A stretch of DNA of 64,000 nucleotides from Climacteris rufus. Lineage: Eukaryota; Chordata; Aves; Passeriformes; Climacteridae. The translations under genes and the position numbers were made by a program. This document shows, one piece after another, positions 27,501-38,900 of the stretch. The DNA lies in contig VZRZ01005132.1 of NCBI GenBank assembly GCA_013398175.1, positions 639,065 to 703,064 on the forward strand. Direction: 5' to 3'. Numbering within the stretch: position 1 is the stretch's first letter; each line of letters begins with the position of its first letter. The notes under the pieces were generated by a model. That model made no database searches. It was not told the origin of the DNA and saw only the letters and a list, made by a program, of their open reading frames with translations.

Positions 27501-27955
27501 AGCAAATGCAAATAAAGTTTGGACAACAGACTACTGCACTATGCTCTAATTGCACAACATAGTATTATACTAACTAGTCGGAAAAGGGAAGAAGGCTGCA
27601 GAATTCAATTTGATATAGAATAGCTTCAGGGGCTGATCACCTGGACTCTGTGAAGTAAATAGTATGCATAAATAAATAAAAGTATTGGCCACAATTTCTA
27701 TAGAAATTATTTGAAATAGCTTTGGCAATATATTCCAAGTATGTTGTGATCGACAGCAGCTATTCATAATGCTTGGGAGCAATTGCAAAGTCCAAAAAAC
27801 CCAAACCCATAGCAAACTACCCCAGTGTACCGAAGTGTATACTAGCACATCTCCAGTATACTGAAGAATTGAGGGCTTATGTGTTCTACGATGGCTTAAA
27901 ATATAGTGGAAAAGAATGCAACAGCTAAATCAGAAAAGAAATATAAGTAAGTAAC
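24509..27955. other. Intronic DNA with no recognised element
   Basis: Contains a poly-T run (24989-25005) and AT-rich sequence. A somewhat more GC-rich block (about 26880-27200) has several overlapping short open frames without domains. Confidence 0.5.
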
Positions 27956-28346
27956 CTGGTTCCAGCTAGGAGAGAGCTAACGTTTGCAGAAGCCACGAGG
28001 GGCATAGCTGGGACCCAGTGGTTATTCCATACCACCTGCCATCGCTGCTGGTGGCGGGGAAGTGTGCTCTCCCAGGTTTTATTGCCGGGTTCCATGTGGT
28101 GAGCAGTTGCATACGAATCATTTGCTCCTCTTGTGCACCCTGCCTCTGATGTTGCTGCTGTTGCGTTGCTTGTTTCATTGCTCTTTCTGGTAAATTTTTC
28201 TTATCTCAACCCGTGATCTTTGCCTTTTGTGCCTCCAACTCTCTCTGCAAGAGGAAGGGGAGGGGGCGGAGTGAGAGAGCTGAGCATGGTTTGGAGTTTT
28301 TCAGTGAGAGCACTAAACTGGGGAATACCGTTCCTAAACCACATCA
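27956..28346 (+). mobile_element. Solo LTR of an avian endogenous retrovirus (same family as 15567-15979)
   Basis: On the + strand it runs from CTGGTTCCAGCTAGGAGAG through GGGACCCAGTGGTTATTCC to TTCTTATCTCAACCC, the shared CTTTGCCTTTTGTGCCTCC (28218-28236) and the end CCGTTCCTAAACCACATCA. Order and wording match the minus-strand LTR at 15567-15979. It is flanked by a 5-bp direct repeat GTAAC (27951-27955 and 28347-28351), consistent with a target-site duplication. The terminal TG at the 5' end is not seen, so the first few bases may be altered. No gag, pol or env remains. Confidence 0.78.
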
Positions 28347-30803
28347 GTAACATTTGCCTGTATCTTCCCAGAACTAAGAAATACATGGGATGTGACATGT
28401 AAGTCATTAGCAAGAATCTTTTGACTTTTTCTGGGTAGATAGTTATATCATCTTTCCACAGATGGAAGTGACTGAGACCACATTATTGTGTTTAAGGTAT
28501 ATATTGTGCTGTAAGCCTGTTGCACACTCTGGAGTGCAGTATGCAATAACAGCAAGAGAACACTACAGATGAGGTATCATATCTGTCATATCTTCTCTGA
28601 GAGGCATTCATACCCTCTCATATAGTGAAAAGCTGTGGAAAGACATTTCTCCTGTCTACGCAGATATTAATATGGATGACTGGGAAGTTATTTTTGCTTC
28701 ACGTGTAATAATCTTCAGACATACTCTTCTGAATAACCTGACTTCTGTGGGCTTTGGAAAGACTTTGTTGCTTTTTGTAGAAGTAACCTCTAGCTATCTA
28801 TGTTAAATTCTAGTTTGATGTATGAAAAGATGGTTGATACTAACATCAGTTGGGCTTGTGCATACAAATATGAGACCAAAAAAAATAATTAATATTGTTC
28901 ACCTTATGTCAGTAACACAGATGCATATCAGTAGGTACACATTATATGAAGAAATAGGCATCAGATGGAGAGAAGTAATAACATTTTCTTAATTTTTTTA
29001 TGCTATGCAAGTTTCAAATGGTACTGCTGAACTTTCACCAGCCATTTTTAAAAGAATATTGCTGTGTGGTTTTGTCTTTTTTTCCCCCCAAAAGTACAGT
29101 TTTTGTGAAACCATTCATTATATAGAAAGGTTTGAAGTGATCGAGAAGTTAGGCTCAAAGGTATTTCAACCTGTATTTTCCATCCAGTCCTTTATTTCCT
29201 ATTTCTAAAATTTCATATATCAGTGCTCTGTTATAGGTTACCTGTAAGTCTTTTGTATTATATTTTTCCTATTCCCTAAAAATCAGCTTTTTTTCTTCAT
29301 TAAAAAAGCAGATAAGAACAAAAGTTCTTGTGCATAAGTGCTTCTTTCTGTCTTTCTATAAAGGAAGCAACAAAACAAAAAGCCCCAAACCAGAAGTCTT
29401 GGTACATCAAAATAAAAGTTAGATTTTTTGCTATTGGGAAAGGTGTAAATGATAGAATTGTGAGTTCCTTTCAGAAATTCCCTAAGAAAGGCACAGAAGT
29501 TCAGAATCTCAAAAATAAGAGCCTGAAATTAAAGTCATAGATTCATGTCACGTATCTGAGTGAGAGTATTGATGAGGAGAAAACTGCCACTCTGCAACTT
29601 CATCAAAAGAAATATTTGGTATCTTATGTAATCACAGGTACCTTTATTGGGATATTTTTAAGCTTCAGTACTACATAAGGTTTAGGATTCAAAATTTGTT
29701 ATTCAATCAGCTCTATTTCTGGTGTTCCATCATAATTCTCTGCTACTCAATCTGAGAGGTAAAAACTTTGGACACCAGATAAACACCCAACAGTCTATAA
29801 CATGAGAGGGAGGTGCACTAACTGTTCTCCCACAGCATGCTTCCAAGCTAAAATAACAAATCCTGTGGAGAAAGATGCAACAAGTGAACTTTCTAACTGG
29901 GCTGTTTTGATGGCTCTTGATGACTCTACTTTTGTAGAGGGCATTTTTTTACAAAGGTGTACAGCATGTATTTAAACAGTGTTTTAAAATTGTGTCTTTT
30001 ACTTTGGTCAAACAGCTGTGCAGAGGGGGAGACAGAGTGGATTTCTGCAATTACACATTGTGCACGTGCACTTGCACAGAAAATCTGGCTGTGGTTTGTG
30101 GACCTAGCATCCTAGATACCATAAAAGTGTCTCTTCACTTGGATGGTTATAGACACCCCAGTGCTACTGCCTTTTCCTCAGCAGTGACATCTGCACTCAT
30201 TATCACTGACATAACTGCTCACTGATGCCCTTTTAGAGTATGCTGTGGATTCACGAGGGTACAATGCAGAAAACATGGTGAATAGCAGAGCAGAACAGTA
30301 TTTCCTTAGCGTAGGATATAAGCCAGCTGGGACAAAAAATTTTACAAAAATATTACAGAGATATTTATTTAAAAGGGAATACTTTTATTTGGAGAAAAAA
30401 TGTTTAGCTGCCTCTGGCAGCAGGGTGTGCTTTTTGTGACACAGTCAGGAACTAAGGAGAAGTTCTCTCCTGTGTTACACTACTTCAGCAATCAGAGGGA
30501 GCAGATTTAGTAATTAAATATGCACAAAAAGTTTCAAAGTGAGTTGACTAAAAGAATGACTAAACTTAACAAAACCATGTCAGAATCAAGAGGTGGTTGT
30601 GCATTCTCCTCTGTACAGTCTAGCACTGTAAATAAAGCACTGCTCTAATGGTAGTATTTTCCATAACAGGAGAAAGAGAAACTATTTTTGTTATAACTCT
30701 TATTCATGATACCAACAATTGTCATAAAGAGCACAGTCTTGCCTTGCTCTTCAAGGATTTTAATGGTAGAAACACTGACTCATCTTTGTAAGCTGTTCTG
30801 TAG

Positions 30804-30940
30804 AGACATTCCTTGCAAGAGACATTCCTTGCAAAACACATTCATATTTTAAAATAATGCATTAAAGTACTTTGACAGAATGAGTAAATGTTACATTATC
30901 AGTATTTTGACAGAATGAGTAAATATTACATTATCTGTAT
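30804..30940 (+). repeat. Two adjacent micro-tandem duplications
   Basis: AGACATTCCTTGCAA occurs twice with a 16-bp period (30804-30835). Then TTTGACAGAATGAGTAAAT occurs twice with a 35-bp period (30871 and 30906), the second pair diverged by a few substitutions. They look like independent local slippage or duplication events. Confidence 0.88.
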
Positions 30941-32573
30941 AACAGGAACAACAATAGTGGCACAGAAATTACTCGGAGTAAAATTCAATTAACAGACAAA
31001 ACTGGAAGTAGAATTTAGACCCACATACCTCTCATCAGGTGTCTAAGGATTAAGACACACAAGACTTGCATTGATCTTTTTTTTCCTGCAAATTTCAATT
31101 TTCACATGGAAACGCTGGCCATATTTCTTACCTTCCTTACCTCTGCTTCATGGGTTGTCATGAAAATTCATGAGAACAAACCAAATATTGTTGTTAGCCA
31201 CTAAATTATAATTTTGGGAGTGCAAACTATTGAAATCTCTTTTCAGTTCTACTGATACCACAAGTCTGTATTTTAGAAAGCACAATGAAATTCTGAGGGA
31301 GACTTCTTTGCTGATTATTTGTATTTACCATTTTGTCTACTTCAATTGGGCACTTCAATATCTATTCATATAAATACCACTTTGTAGAAAAGTTTTCTGG
31401 TGATCCAGAAGTTACTTACACCTTTGTGAAGCAGCTGCATTTTTCTGAGACAATTTTGTGGTACGAACAGAAAGCTACTCCCCAGTGAAAACCAGCTTCA
31501 GCTTCTACTATGCAATTGTTAACTTGATAGCAGAATTACTCTGCTGAATAAGCAGAGTCCTCTCAAAAGGCAAATAATAAAATTTTTCACCATTTATTTG
31601 AGACAGAGCAAGTGCATCCATGAATGCACACATGAGGGCTCTCACTTTGAAAGAAATAGAAGTGGAGAATAAATTCTATCTGGAATAGAGAAAAGGGTTT
31701 CAAAAGACTCTTCAAAGAATATCTCAACTAATCCTGAGGGAGAGTCAAGAAGTGGGAGATTAATCTGGGGAATAAAAAGGAGATCTTCAATTAAACTCCT
31801 CAAGCACTGTGTATGCATGTGTATGTTACATGTGTCTACTGCAGGAATTATTTGCTCACTCCTTGATAGGTGTTGCTGTATTGCACAGGTCGAGTTTCCA
31901 TAAGGAAGTTAAAAATGCAAAAAATGCAATGGAGAAATAAAGAGGAGAGACAGACAGACAGATATTTGGTTGAAATACCTGCTGGAGCCCTAGTCCTTCT
32001 GCACTGACTGGGCAACCCACAAGAATTATCTGTATTGGAAGTCTGCCTTTGGTAACACCCTTACACAAGTAACCATGCCAGAATTAATGCAGTGATAGGG
32101 AGTGTAACCTACTAAGGACTAGAGAATCTTAGGATGTTCATACTGAAGTGCTGCAATAGGTAGAATGGATGATACAGGATTCAGTGACAGTGATAAAAAC
32201 AATAATTTTAGAAACATGCTTTCATGACCCTGATACCCTTTTTGTTAATTCTGTTTGATCTGTAATCTCATTATGGATTGAAAGAGTAATATTGTTTGAA
32301 GTCTGCAACATAAAAATGTCTTTGAATCACTTTGTGTTGCATAAGGTAAATTGTTTCTTTGGTAGTTGTGTGAGTAGAAGGTCATGGTGAAACCTAAAGA
32401 GCGTTCTTTTTGCTACTAAGCAGTAGTATAGTAAATAATGTAGAAATAGCATAAAATTAAAATCATTGGTATTTCAGCAGTTCTGAATGCCTTAGCACCT
32501 CTTCAATGTTCCTTAGTTTTAACAGCAAGTCTCACAATCTTTCCTGGTATTACAGCACATAATGTATGAAAAA

Positions 32574-32630
32574 TATCTATATCTATATCTATATCTATAT
32601 CTATCTGTGTGTGTGTCTGTGTGTGTGTGT
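32574..32630 (+). repeat. TATATC / TG compound microsatellite
   Basis: Repeats of TATATC/TATCTA pass into a GT-rich run (TGTGTGTGTCTGTGTGTGTG). Likely length-variable between individuals. Confidence 0.92.
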
Positions 32631-35483
32631 AGATATAGAGGTACATATTTACATATTAAAATGAAAGGGATTGGAAAATGGCATACATTTGAGAAACCTA
32701 GAGAGAAAGGGTAGTATTTAGTTACAAATGGGGGAAAAATAGTAATTAAGTAGAAACGGGTTGTGGAGGAAAGGAACTCTTACCTCAGGAGACAATCTGC
32801 CCTACTTTCTTTTCTCACATTTTGAAATCTATGAATCTTTTACTTGCTTTACCACTTTCCTGATTCCCTGCAGGCCAGAGCTCACAGCTAAGCCACTGTT
32901 TTATCTTAAACTGTTCAAAGCATGTCGGAAAATGACTTACCCTACTGAGTCTGAAAGCAGAAGGAACCCACCTCCTGGTTACCCCCAGTAAAGGTGATCA
33001 CTGTTCCTGAGTGAAATTGTAATGATAATCCCAGAACAGCCAGCAGATTGTTACAGGATATGGTCTTTTACTGCTTCCAGCTGAAACCTGGAAACTGAGT
33101 TGATTTTTTTGTAATTGTCTGTAGAGGTAATTTTGTCTTGAGCCACTCTGATATCAGTGCATAAATACAGTTTTTCATTCTGTGTTATTAACAGCTGTTT
33201 TGTGTATGGACAGGGTCAAGCAGTTGCACTCTCTGTAACTGTCAACTCTGTTTATTCTGTGGGCTCTCTTCACTGTATTTGAATATAACCTTTACAAATC
33301 CTTTCTATTTTTATTCCATTGCACTTCTAAGAATTAGCTTTAAAATACACTGTTGTCACTACACTTTGGCATGATAAAATGCAGGGATAAGGTGAGTGTG
33401 GCCACATTCACGTCTCTAAAAATAGGATTCCACTGGAATTTCTACAGTCATTTCATTTTAGTGGGTATTAACTTGTGATAAAAACTGATATACTTCAAAC
33501 AGTTCTCTGTGATCAAGCAAAGTAAAGCAGAATAGGAATTGCAGACTGTTTATGCTCAGCCTGTATAATGAAATAATATGCTTGTGCACTGCATTTCATC
33601 TTCAAAGTTTTGCCATCTGTATTATTATCAGAAGTGGCATGTACGTAAGTGGTTTACGAGATTGTTAGGTTAAAATTCATCTGAATGGACCTGAACCTGC
33701 ATTTTGCCATTCTCAAGAGGAAGGCCCCATTCTTTCCTGCTGTTAACTCTTTTGAGATAATTGTTCCTTTTTGGATAACTGAGGAGAAAAATATCACTAA
33801 TTCTAGGCACAGCTCCTTTTATTGTCACAGGTTATCCTTGGATTTTGTGTTGATGAGAACGTTTGCAGGGAATTTGTTGATGCCCTGTTAACTAATAACA
33901 ACTAGGTTTGAAGGTAAAAGTTAGAGAACTTGTGAATCTATCAAGGTCTGGAAAACTCACCCAGAATGAGTCTTTCAATTCCTCCCACTATTCTGAGGTC
34001 ACAAGAGGTGGAGATGTATATTGCCATTAGTTGCGTACATCAGAAACTTCCTTCTTATTTTTGTAGCGTGAAACGTTTCCCAAAGTCTCTCCAGAAACAT
34101 CAGGGATGCCATTTTGGATCTTTGCATACCATATTGGCATATTGGCTTACCATAAAGCCTTCAACCCTTGTCCTGTTAAGGAGCGTTGTCTACAACAAAG
34201 GCAGTGGTTTTATTTTTATTAAAATTTGACTGTGTTGTTGGCACATCTTGACTCATTATACTGTGCAAACAAGAGAAATGGTTCCTCTTCAGTTTACACT
34301 AGCAGATCATGCATCTGTAAAGAAGTACTAGCTTGAAATGTGTACCTTGAAACAAGTGTCAGTTATATGATGTTTTTGAACTGGTTTTGGTGCATAGGAG
34401 CTTAACATGGGTTATGTTACTTGCTGTAATGCCTTTCTTTGCTCTTAATAAGCTCATTCTTGGCCAATTTAAATGCCAGCTCATTTCTGAATTTTTGGAA
34501 CTTGTGAGTCCCATGAATCCTTGTTATAATGCTGTGGTAGGCACTAGGGTAAACAGGGGTGACGGGACTGAAAATACAGGCTTTATTGCTTCTTTACTAA
34601 ATACACATTGTATTGCAGAAATTACAACCTGAAGACGTGTTTCAGAGATGTGGTGAGAAGCTTGAACAGGATTGCCTTAGATAGGGAGGTTGTGTACAAA
34701 CCACGCTTCAGTTACATATGTTACTTAAGTAACTTTATCATATATTGTTAAAACATTTAAAAAACCCAGAAGGCCAGCTGAGTCATTTACATGTCCTTCA
34801 TCGTTTATAGACAATGTGATTCACGGTCCCTGTTTATTGCATTGTGGTGGGGCTTGGTTTGTGCCAAGGGCCATCACCTGAAAGAATTCAGCACCTTCTG
34901 AGAGGTCAGCAGGTCTGCAGGATAGCATCAACAATATTTTGGATGATTTCTCAAAAAATACAGTATGGTTGTTCACAGTACAGACAGGGGAAGAGAAGCA
35001 GAATTTCCAAGTGCAAACTACACAATATGAAAGCTTGGGGTACCTAGGCACACATTTTTATTCAGTCACAAGATTTATTAGTGTCTTGCTTCTCAGCTAT
35101 AAAAAAAGGAACAATAATATCCTTACTTTATGAAGGCATAGGAAAACAACTTCAGTTTTCTGGGTATTTTGAACAAATACTGATGATACTGCTCTCCTTA
35201 TAGATGGACAGATCTGCCAATGTGTTGATGAAAGAAATTTTGATAAATGAATGTGAAAAGAGAAATTAACTTCAGCAGACATGAAATGCTGTATTATGCA
35301 ATATTGCTTGTCCAGATTTGTGGTAGCTGCTGTAATTTTTTCACTGCAGGAAGGGATATCAGTGACATGGCTAGCAAGGCACAATTTTCAATTTTTTTTT
35401 TTAATACATATTTTGCTGAGTAGAAATATAAAATAAAAATCTGTATTTTAAAATATTCATTTATTTTTCTTTCTTTCTTGCAG

Positions 35484-35633
35484 CTTGTGGCCAATGCAAT
35501 CCTTTTTGTCAGTGTAAATTTGTATGGGGTCTTTGTGAGGATTTTGACAGAAAGGGCTCAGAGGAAGGCCTTCCTTCAGGCCAGGAACTGCATTGAGGAC
35601 AGGCTGAGGCTGGAGGATGAAAATGAAAAACAG
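35484..35633 (+). CDS. ADCY1: Adenylyl cyclase type 1, internal coding exon (probably exon 2)
   Basis: This exon encodes 50 residues of a membrane adenylyl cyclase, which makes cAMP from ATP at the plasma membrane. It opens with a hydrophobic stretch (LVANAILFVSVNLYG), the end of the sixth membrane span of the first cassette. GVFVRILTERAQRKAF and ARNCIEDRLRLEDENEKQ follow: the charged signalling helix linking the membrane cassette to catalytic domain C1. A pyrimidine-rich acceptor (ttctttcttgcag) ends at 35483 and the donor gtcagt starts at 35634. The exon is exactly 150 bp, phase 0 at both ends, with no internal stop. The next exon, 19.2 kb downstream, continues the reading frame. From memory of the family, YGVFVRILTER.QRKAFLQAR matches type 1; type 8 and others differ here. 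By human numbering it would cover roughly residues 214-263. The first exon is not in the window. Confidence 0.93.
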
Positions 35634-38600
35634 GTCAGTTTCTAAGCCTTATTTATTTTTCTCTGTTTCTCCTGAGATGACTGTAGTTATGTGAACCACA
35701 GACTAGGACGTTGCCAAATGTATGGTAGGGCATGTGTGCATTTCCATTGTGAAGGACGTGCAGCCTTTCCCCACCTGTTTCAGGTTTTCCTCCCCAGTGC
35801 ATGCACACTCCACTATTCATCTGCAGCACTCAGAGAAGGTGCAGGCTGACCCCACAGCTACTGTCAGCTCCAGTGCCAGAGGGGATGTGTTTTAGGGCTG
35901 GGTCAAAGCGAATGTACTATTGTAATATAAGATTGTGGTTATTTATGTGCACGGATGTTCTTGGGTGGGTGTTAGATGCATTGTAAATACTTTTATTCTG
36001 AGTGTGCTATAACCTGTTTGCCTTCATGACACCTATAAAAAAAACCAAAACAACATTTTGGGCACAAGGAGCTGCACCTATAACTGAGTAAGTGTAATTG
36101 ATGACAAGAATATATATGTATTATATTCTTGTACAAGTGAAAACAAAAATAGTTGTGATAGTAATCTATATCTCTTCTCAAAAATCACCTCAGTAATTTG
36201 ATGGTTTGTATCACACAATTTTATCAATCAGCTTTCCAAGCAGATTTGGAAACAATGAGAAAAAAATTGCTATATTACACAGTTTGCTGTTGTTACTCAC
36301 AGGTCTGAAGCTCAAACCTACTATGATCTGTTGGTCTGTAAGGTTTGGACTAGCTTTTTCTTTCTATACAGGTGATAATATGGAGTCACACAGGAATAAC
36401 TAGATTGACCTCTGTGACATGGTGGTTATTTATGCCATACAAGATGTCAGGGTCCTCAAAGTTTGTGTACCTCACAGTTTTACTTCCCCTCATTTGCAAT
36501 TTCTCTAACAAATCTATTCCTATGTGTCAACTAATGCAGGTCCTTGAGTACTTTCTGTTATGAATTTAGTGAATACATGTTTATGACCTGAACATACTTT
36601 GTAATAAGTAGCTGTCTCTTTGAACAACTGCATGTATTTGCTGGCTGTGTAAAAAATGGTATTAGCATCAAAGACTTTAGATTTAGTTCTGGTCTTTTGT
36701 AATCCAAAGCTGCAGATTTTTTAAAGTCATAAATGTGCCGTAAGTGAATTTTCATGGGGTTTAGACAGTTTGCGTTTGTGCCTTCGAAAACCTGCTTCTG
36801 GGATCCAATATGAAAACAAAATTGATTTTTATGTTTTTCTTAGCATATTAGCAATCTGTCTTATTTTATATATTATCCATGCATATAGAAACACAAGAAA
36901 GCAAAAACATTACACAGAAATGCCATTATTGTTGATAGTATATCTAGATAATCCCACAAATGTTTTTCCAATGCAGTGTACAGGTCAGGGAAGAAAATAA
37001 ACTCTTCTCCTACACTTGTGAAATTAACTTTATTTGTTACAGAGTAAAACTCAATACAGTAGTGAAACATGCTAATTAGCTGTCAGAAGTACCACCAAAA
37101 TACTTTCTGTGGCTGCTCTCATGCTATATTAGCATACCTCTAAAACCGGGGTGAGAATTAAGACACGATTGCAGGCTACATAATTATTCTGCGGTTGCTG
37201 TGGCATAACATTTCCAGTTTCCAGCTGGCAACACTCAAGAGAGGAAAAGAAATGCTGCTGACCTAGTTCCATTTTTGTGATCATTCCTGTATTTTTCTTT
37301 TCTGAAGTATCAACATTACATGTTGAAAAGGACTGAATGTTTTCATCAGACCTTCTTGTCTTATCCAAATGCTCTGCCCTAAAAAGCATAGCCCGTTAAC
37401 AATAAGAATTGAAATCCAAATGCTAAAACCTTTCCCTGGTATTTCTGTGCAAGTCTCTAATTGGAAAGGAAAGAACATGGTCTTGGCTTTTGAACACACA
37501 CAGGTTTCTGGAGTTAAAGTGTTGACTGTGTGAGACAGATACCACAGCTGAAACTGTAAGTGAGATTTTTTTCCTCTGTGTCCTACTTACAGTCAATTCT
37601 CCTCATGGGATTCATTTGTAGTAATAGTCTCACGTGGTAATTTTGATAAATCTCTTTTTAGGAGCAAGAGTAAATATCTCATGTTGCAGCATTTTTTGAT
37701 TCATGCAAGTAGGCTTTGAAAGTGTTGCTGGGGAGTAGGGGAGGGGACAGACTCTTTTTATTTTAAAATTCAGTATAATGCTCACTCTTTTATCTGTTTT
37801 CTGTGGTCACAATGAATAACTGGCCTTGATGGTGGCATCATCCATTTGTTACACTGCTAGAATGTTAGACTGCAACTCCACCAGAAGCGAAGGCCAAGGA
37901 CCTAATAATTTTTCGATAATGAGCAAATAATTATAATCATTCACTTGAGATAAGCTTCTTCTCTTGCTATCTATACATCTCAGAAGCAAGCCATCCTCTG
38001 CAGAGCAAACAGCTAAGAATAATTATTGTGAGGTGGGTCCTGTTCCCTGGAATTGTATTTTTTCTGTTCCTGTTCAGTCAGAGCACCTGAGCACTTTCCC
38101 TCACTCCCACTGCACCATGTCTCTGGGTCCACTTCCTTAATTCCAGATTATTCTTTGCCCATACAGCAAAAAAAGCAGTCACCCAGCCTTAGACATCCCA
38201 ACTGATCTTCCAGGCAGTACTTCACCCCTTCCCAAGTGAAAAAGAAAGGAGCAAGCAGAGATAGGTAATGAGGGATGTATTCAGCATAGAAAAAGAAGGA
38301 GTCTGCTGCTTATTGAGGCTGATTGCTGTCTGTCTGAGGGGATATGCATAAGGAACAAGTGGATCACCATGTACTAATTCCAGGTGTAGTGGCTCCTGAG
38401 GTGGAGCTGTACTCCAAGGAAGTGATACCATTGTGGTTCTGATGACATCTTAACTTGCAAAGGAAATGGACCACTGTCTTTAAAGGCTTTTAGACTCCCA
38501 TTTTCCCAGTGTCTCTTTCAGCATGTGTGTAGTTTTGTTGTCCCCACAGTTTTGTGGTCACCACAGTTTTGTGGTCACCACACCAACTATGTACTGATTA

Positions 38601-38720
38601 ATACTCTAATTATGCACCGTGTGAATCAGAACTTCTTTTATTTCTCATAGACTTGCCTTCTGATTAATCGATTGGGTGTTGTCCGCTCTTGTTTTGTGAC
38701 ATGAGTGATCACCCTGCAGT
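35634..38720. other. Intron 2 start, no recognised element
   Basis: Besides a 17-bp tandem duplication at 38544-38577 I see no transposon, RNA or exon. Small open frames (60-86 codons) on both strands are not supported. Confidence 0.5.
38544..38577 (+). repeat. 17-bp tandem duplication with hairpin potential
   Basis: CCACAGTTTTGTGGTCA is present twice in tandem without change. Each unit has short complementary arms (CCAC / GTGG). Confidence 0.9.
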
Positions 38721-38900
38721 AACCTCTCCCATCCTACTCACAGCACTGTAGATGTCTTTTATAACTGTGCTCATCTCTCTTTCCAAGCTGAAGACCTGTG
38801 GTCTGTTTGGTCTCCTGATGTACAGAAGCTGTTTCCTTCCCCAGTCTTTCCAATCTTGTAATGAATCTTAATCGCATTCTCTCCATTCCTTGCCCTGACA
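38721..38900 (-). mobile_element. Old CR1/L3-like LINE relic (ORF2 C-terminal part)
   Basis: On the minus strand, pieces resemble the conserved end of ancient reptile CR1 ORF2: a region reading like ERLERLG, then GLQLGKRDEHSYKRHLQC, where intact copies have a KRLGLFSLEKRR-type string. On the + strand, CTTTTATAACTGTGCTCATC and TCTTTCCAAGCTGAAGA match words I know from such repeats. Heavily diverged and frameshifted, so older than the other CR1 copies here. Confidence 0.55.

Larger units (their letters stand above)
1..35483 (+). other. ADCY1: ADCY1 intron 1, 3' part (incomplete)
   Basis: Everything upstream of the first recognised exon is read as intron, because no other exon with homology and splice signals is visible and the exon begins in the middle of the protein. 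The upstream splice donor and the GC-rich first exon expected for this gene are outside the window. Short open frames here (mostly 60-140 codons, on both strands, overlapping each other) show no recognisable domain and are best treated as chance. Named repeats inside are listed separately. An unrelated nested gene or lncRNA cannot be excluded from sequence alone. Confidence 0.8.
28352..35483. other. Intronic DNA leading to the coding exon
   Basis: AT-rich sequence with micro-tandem duplications (30804-30940), a TATATC/TG microsatellite (32574-32630) and no recognised transposon. The last 25 bp form the polypyrimidine tract and acceptor of the coding exon at 35484. Confidence 0.5.
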
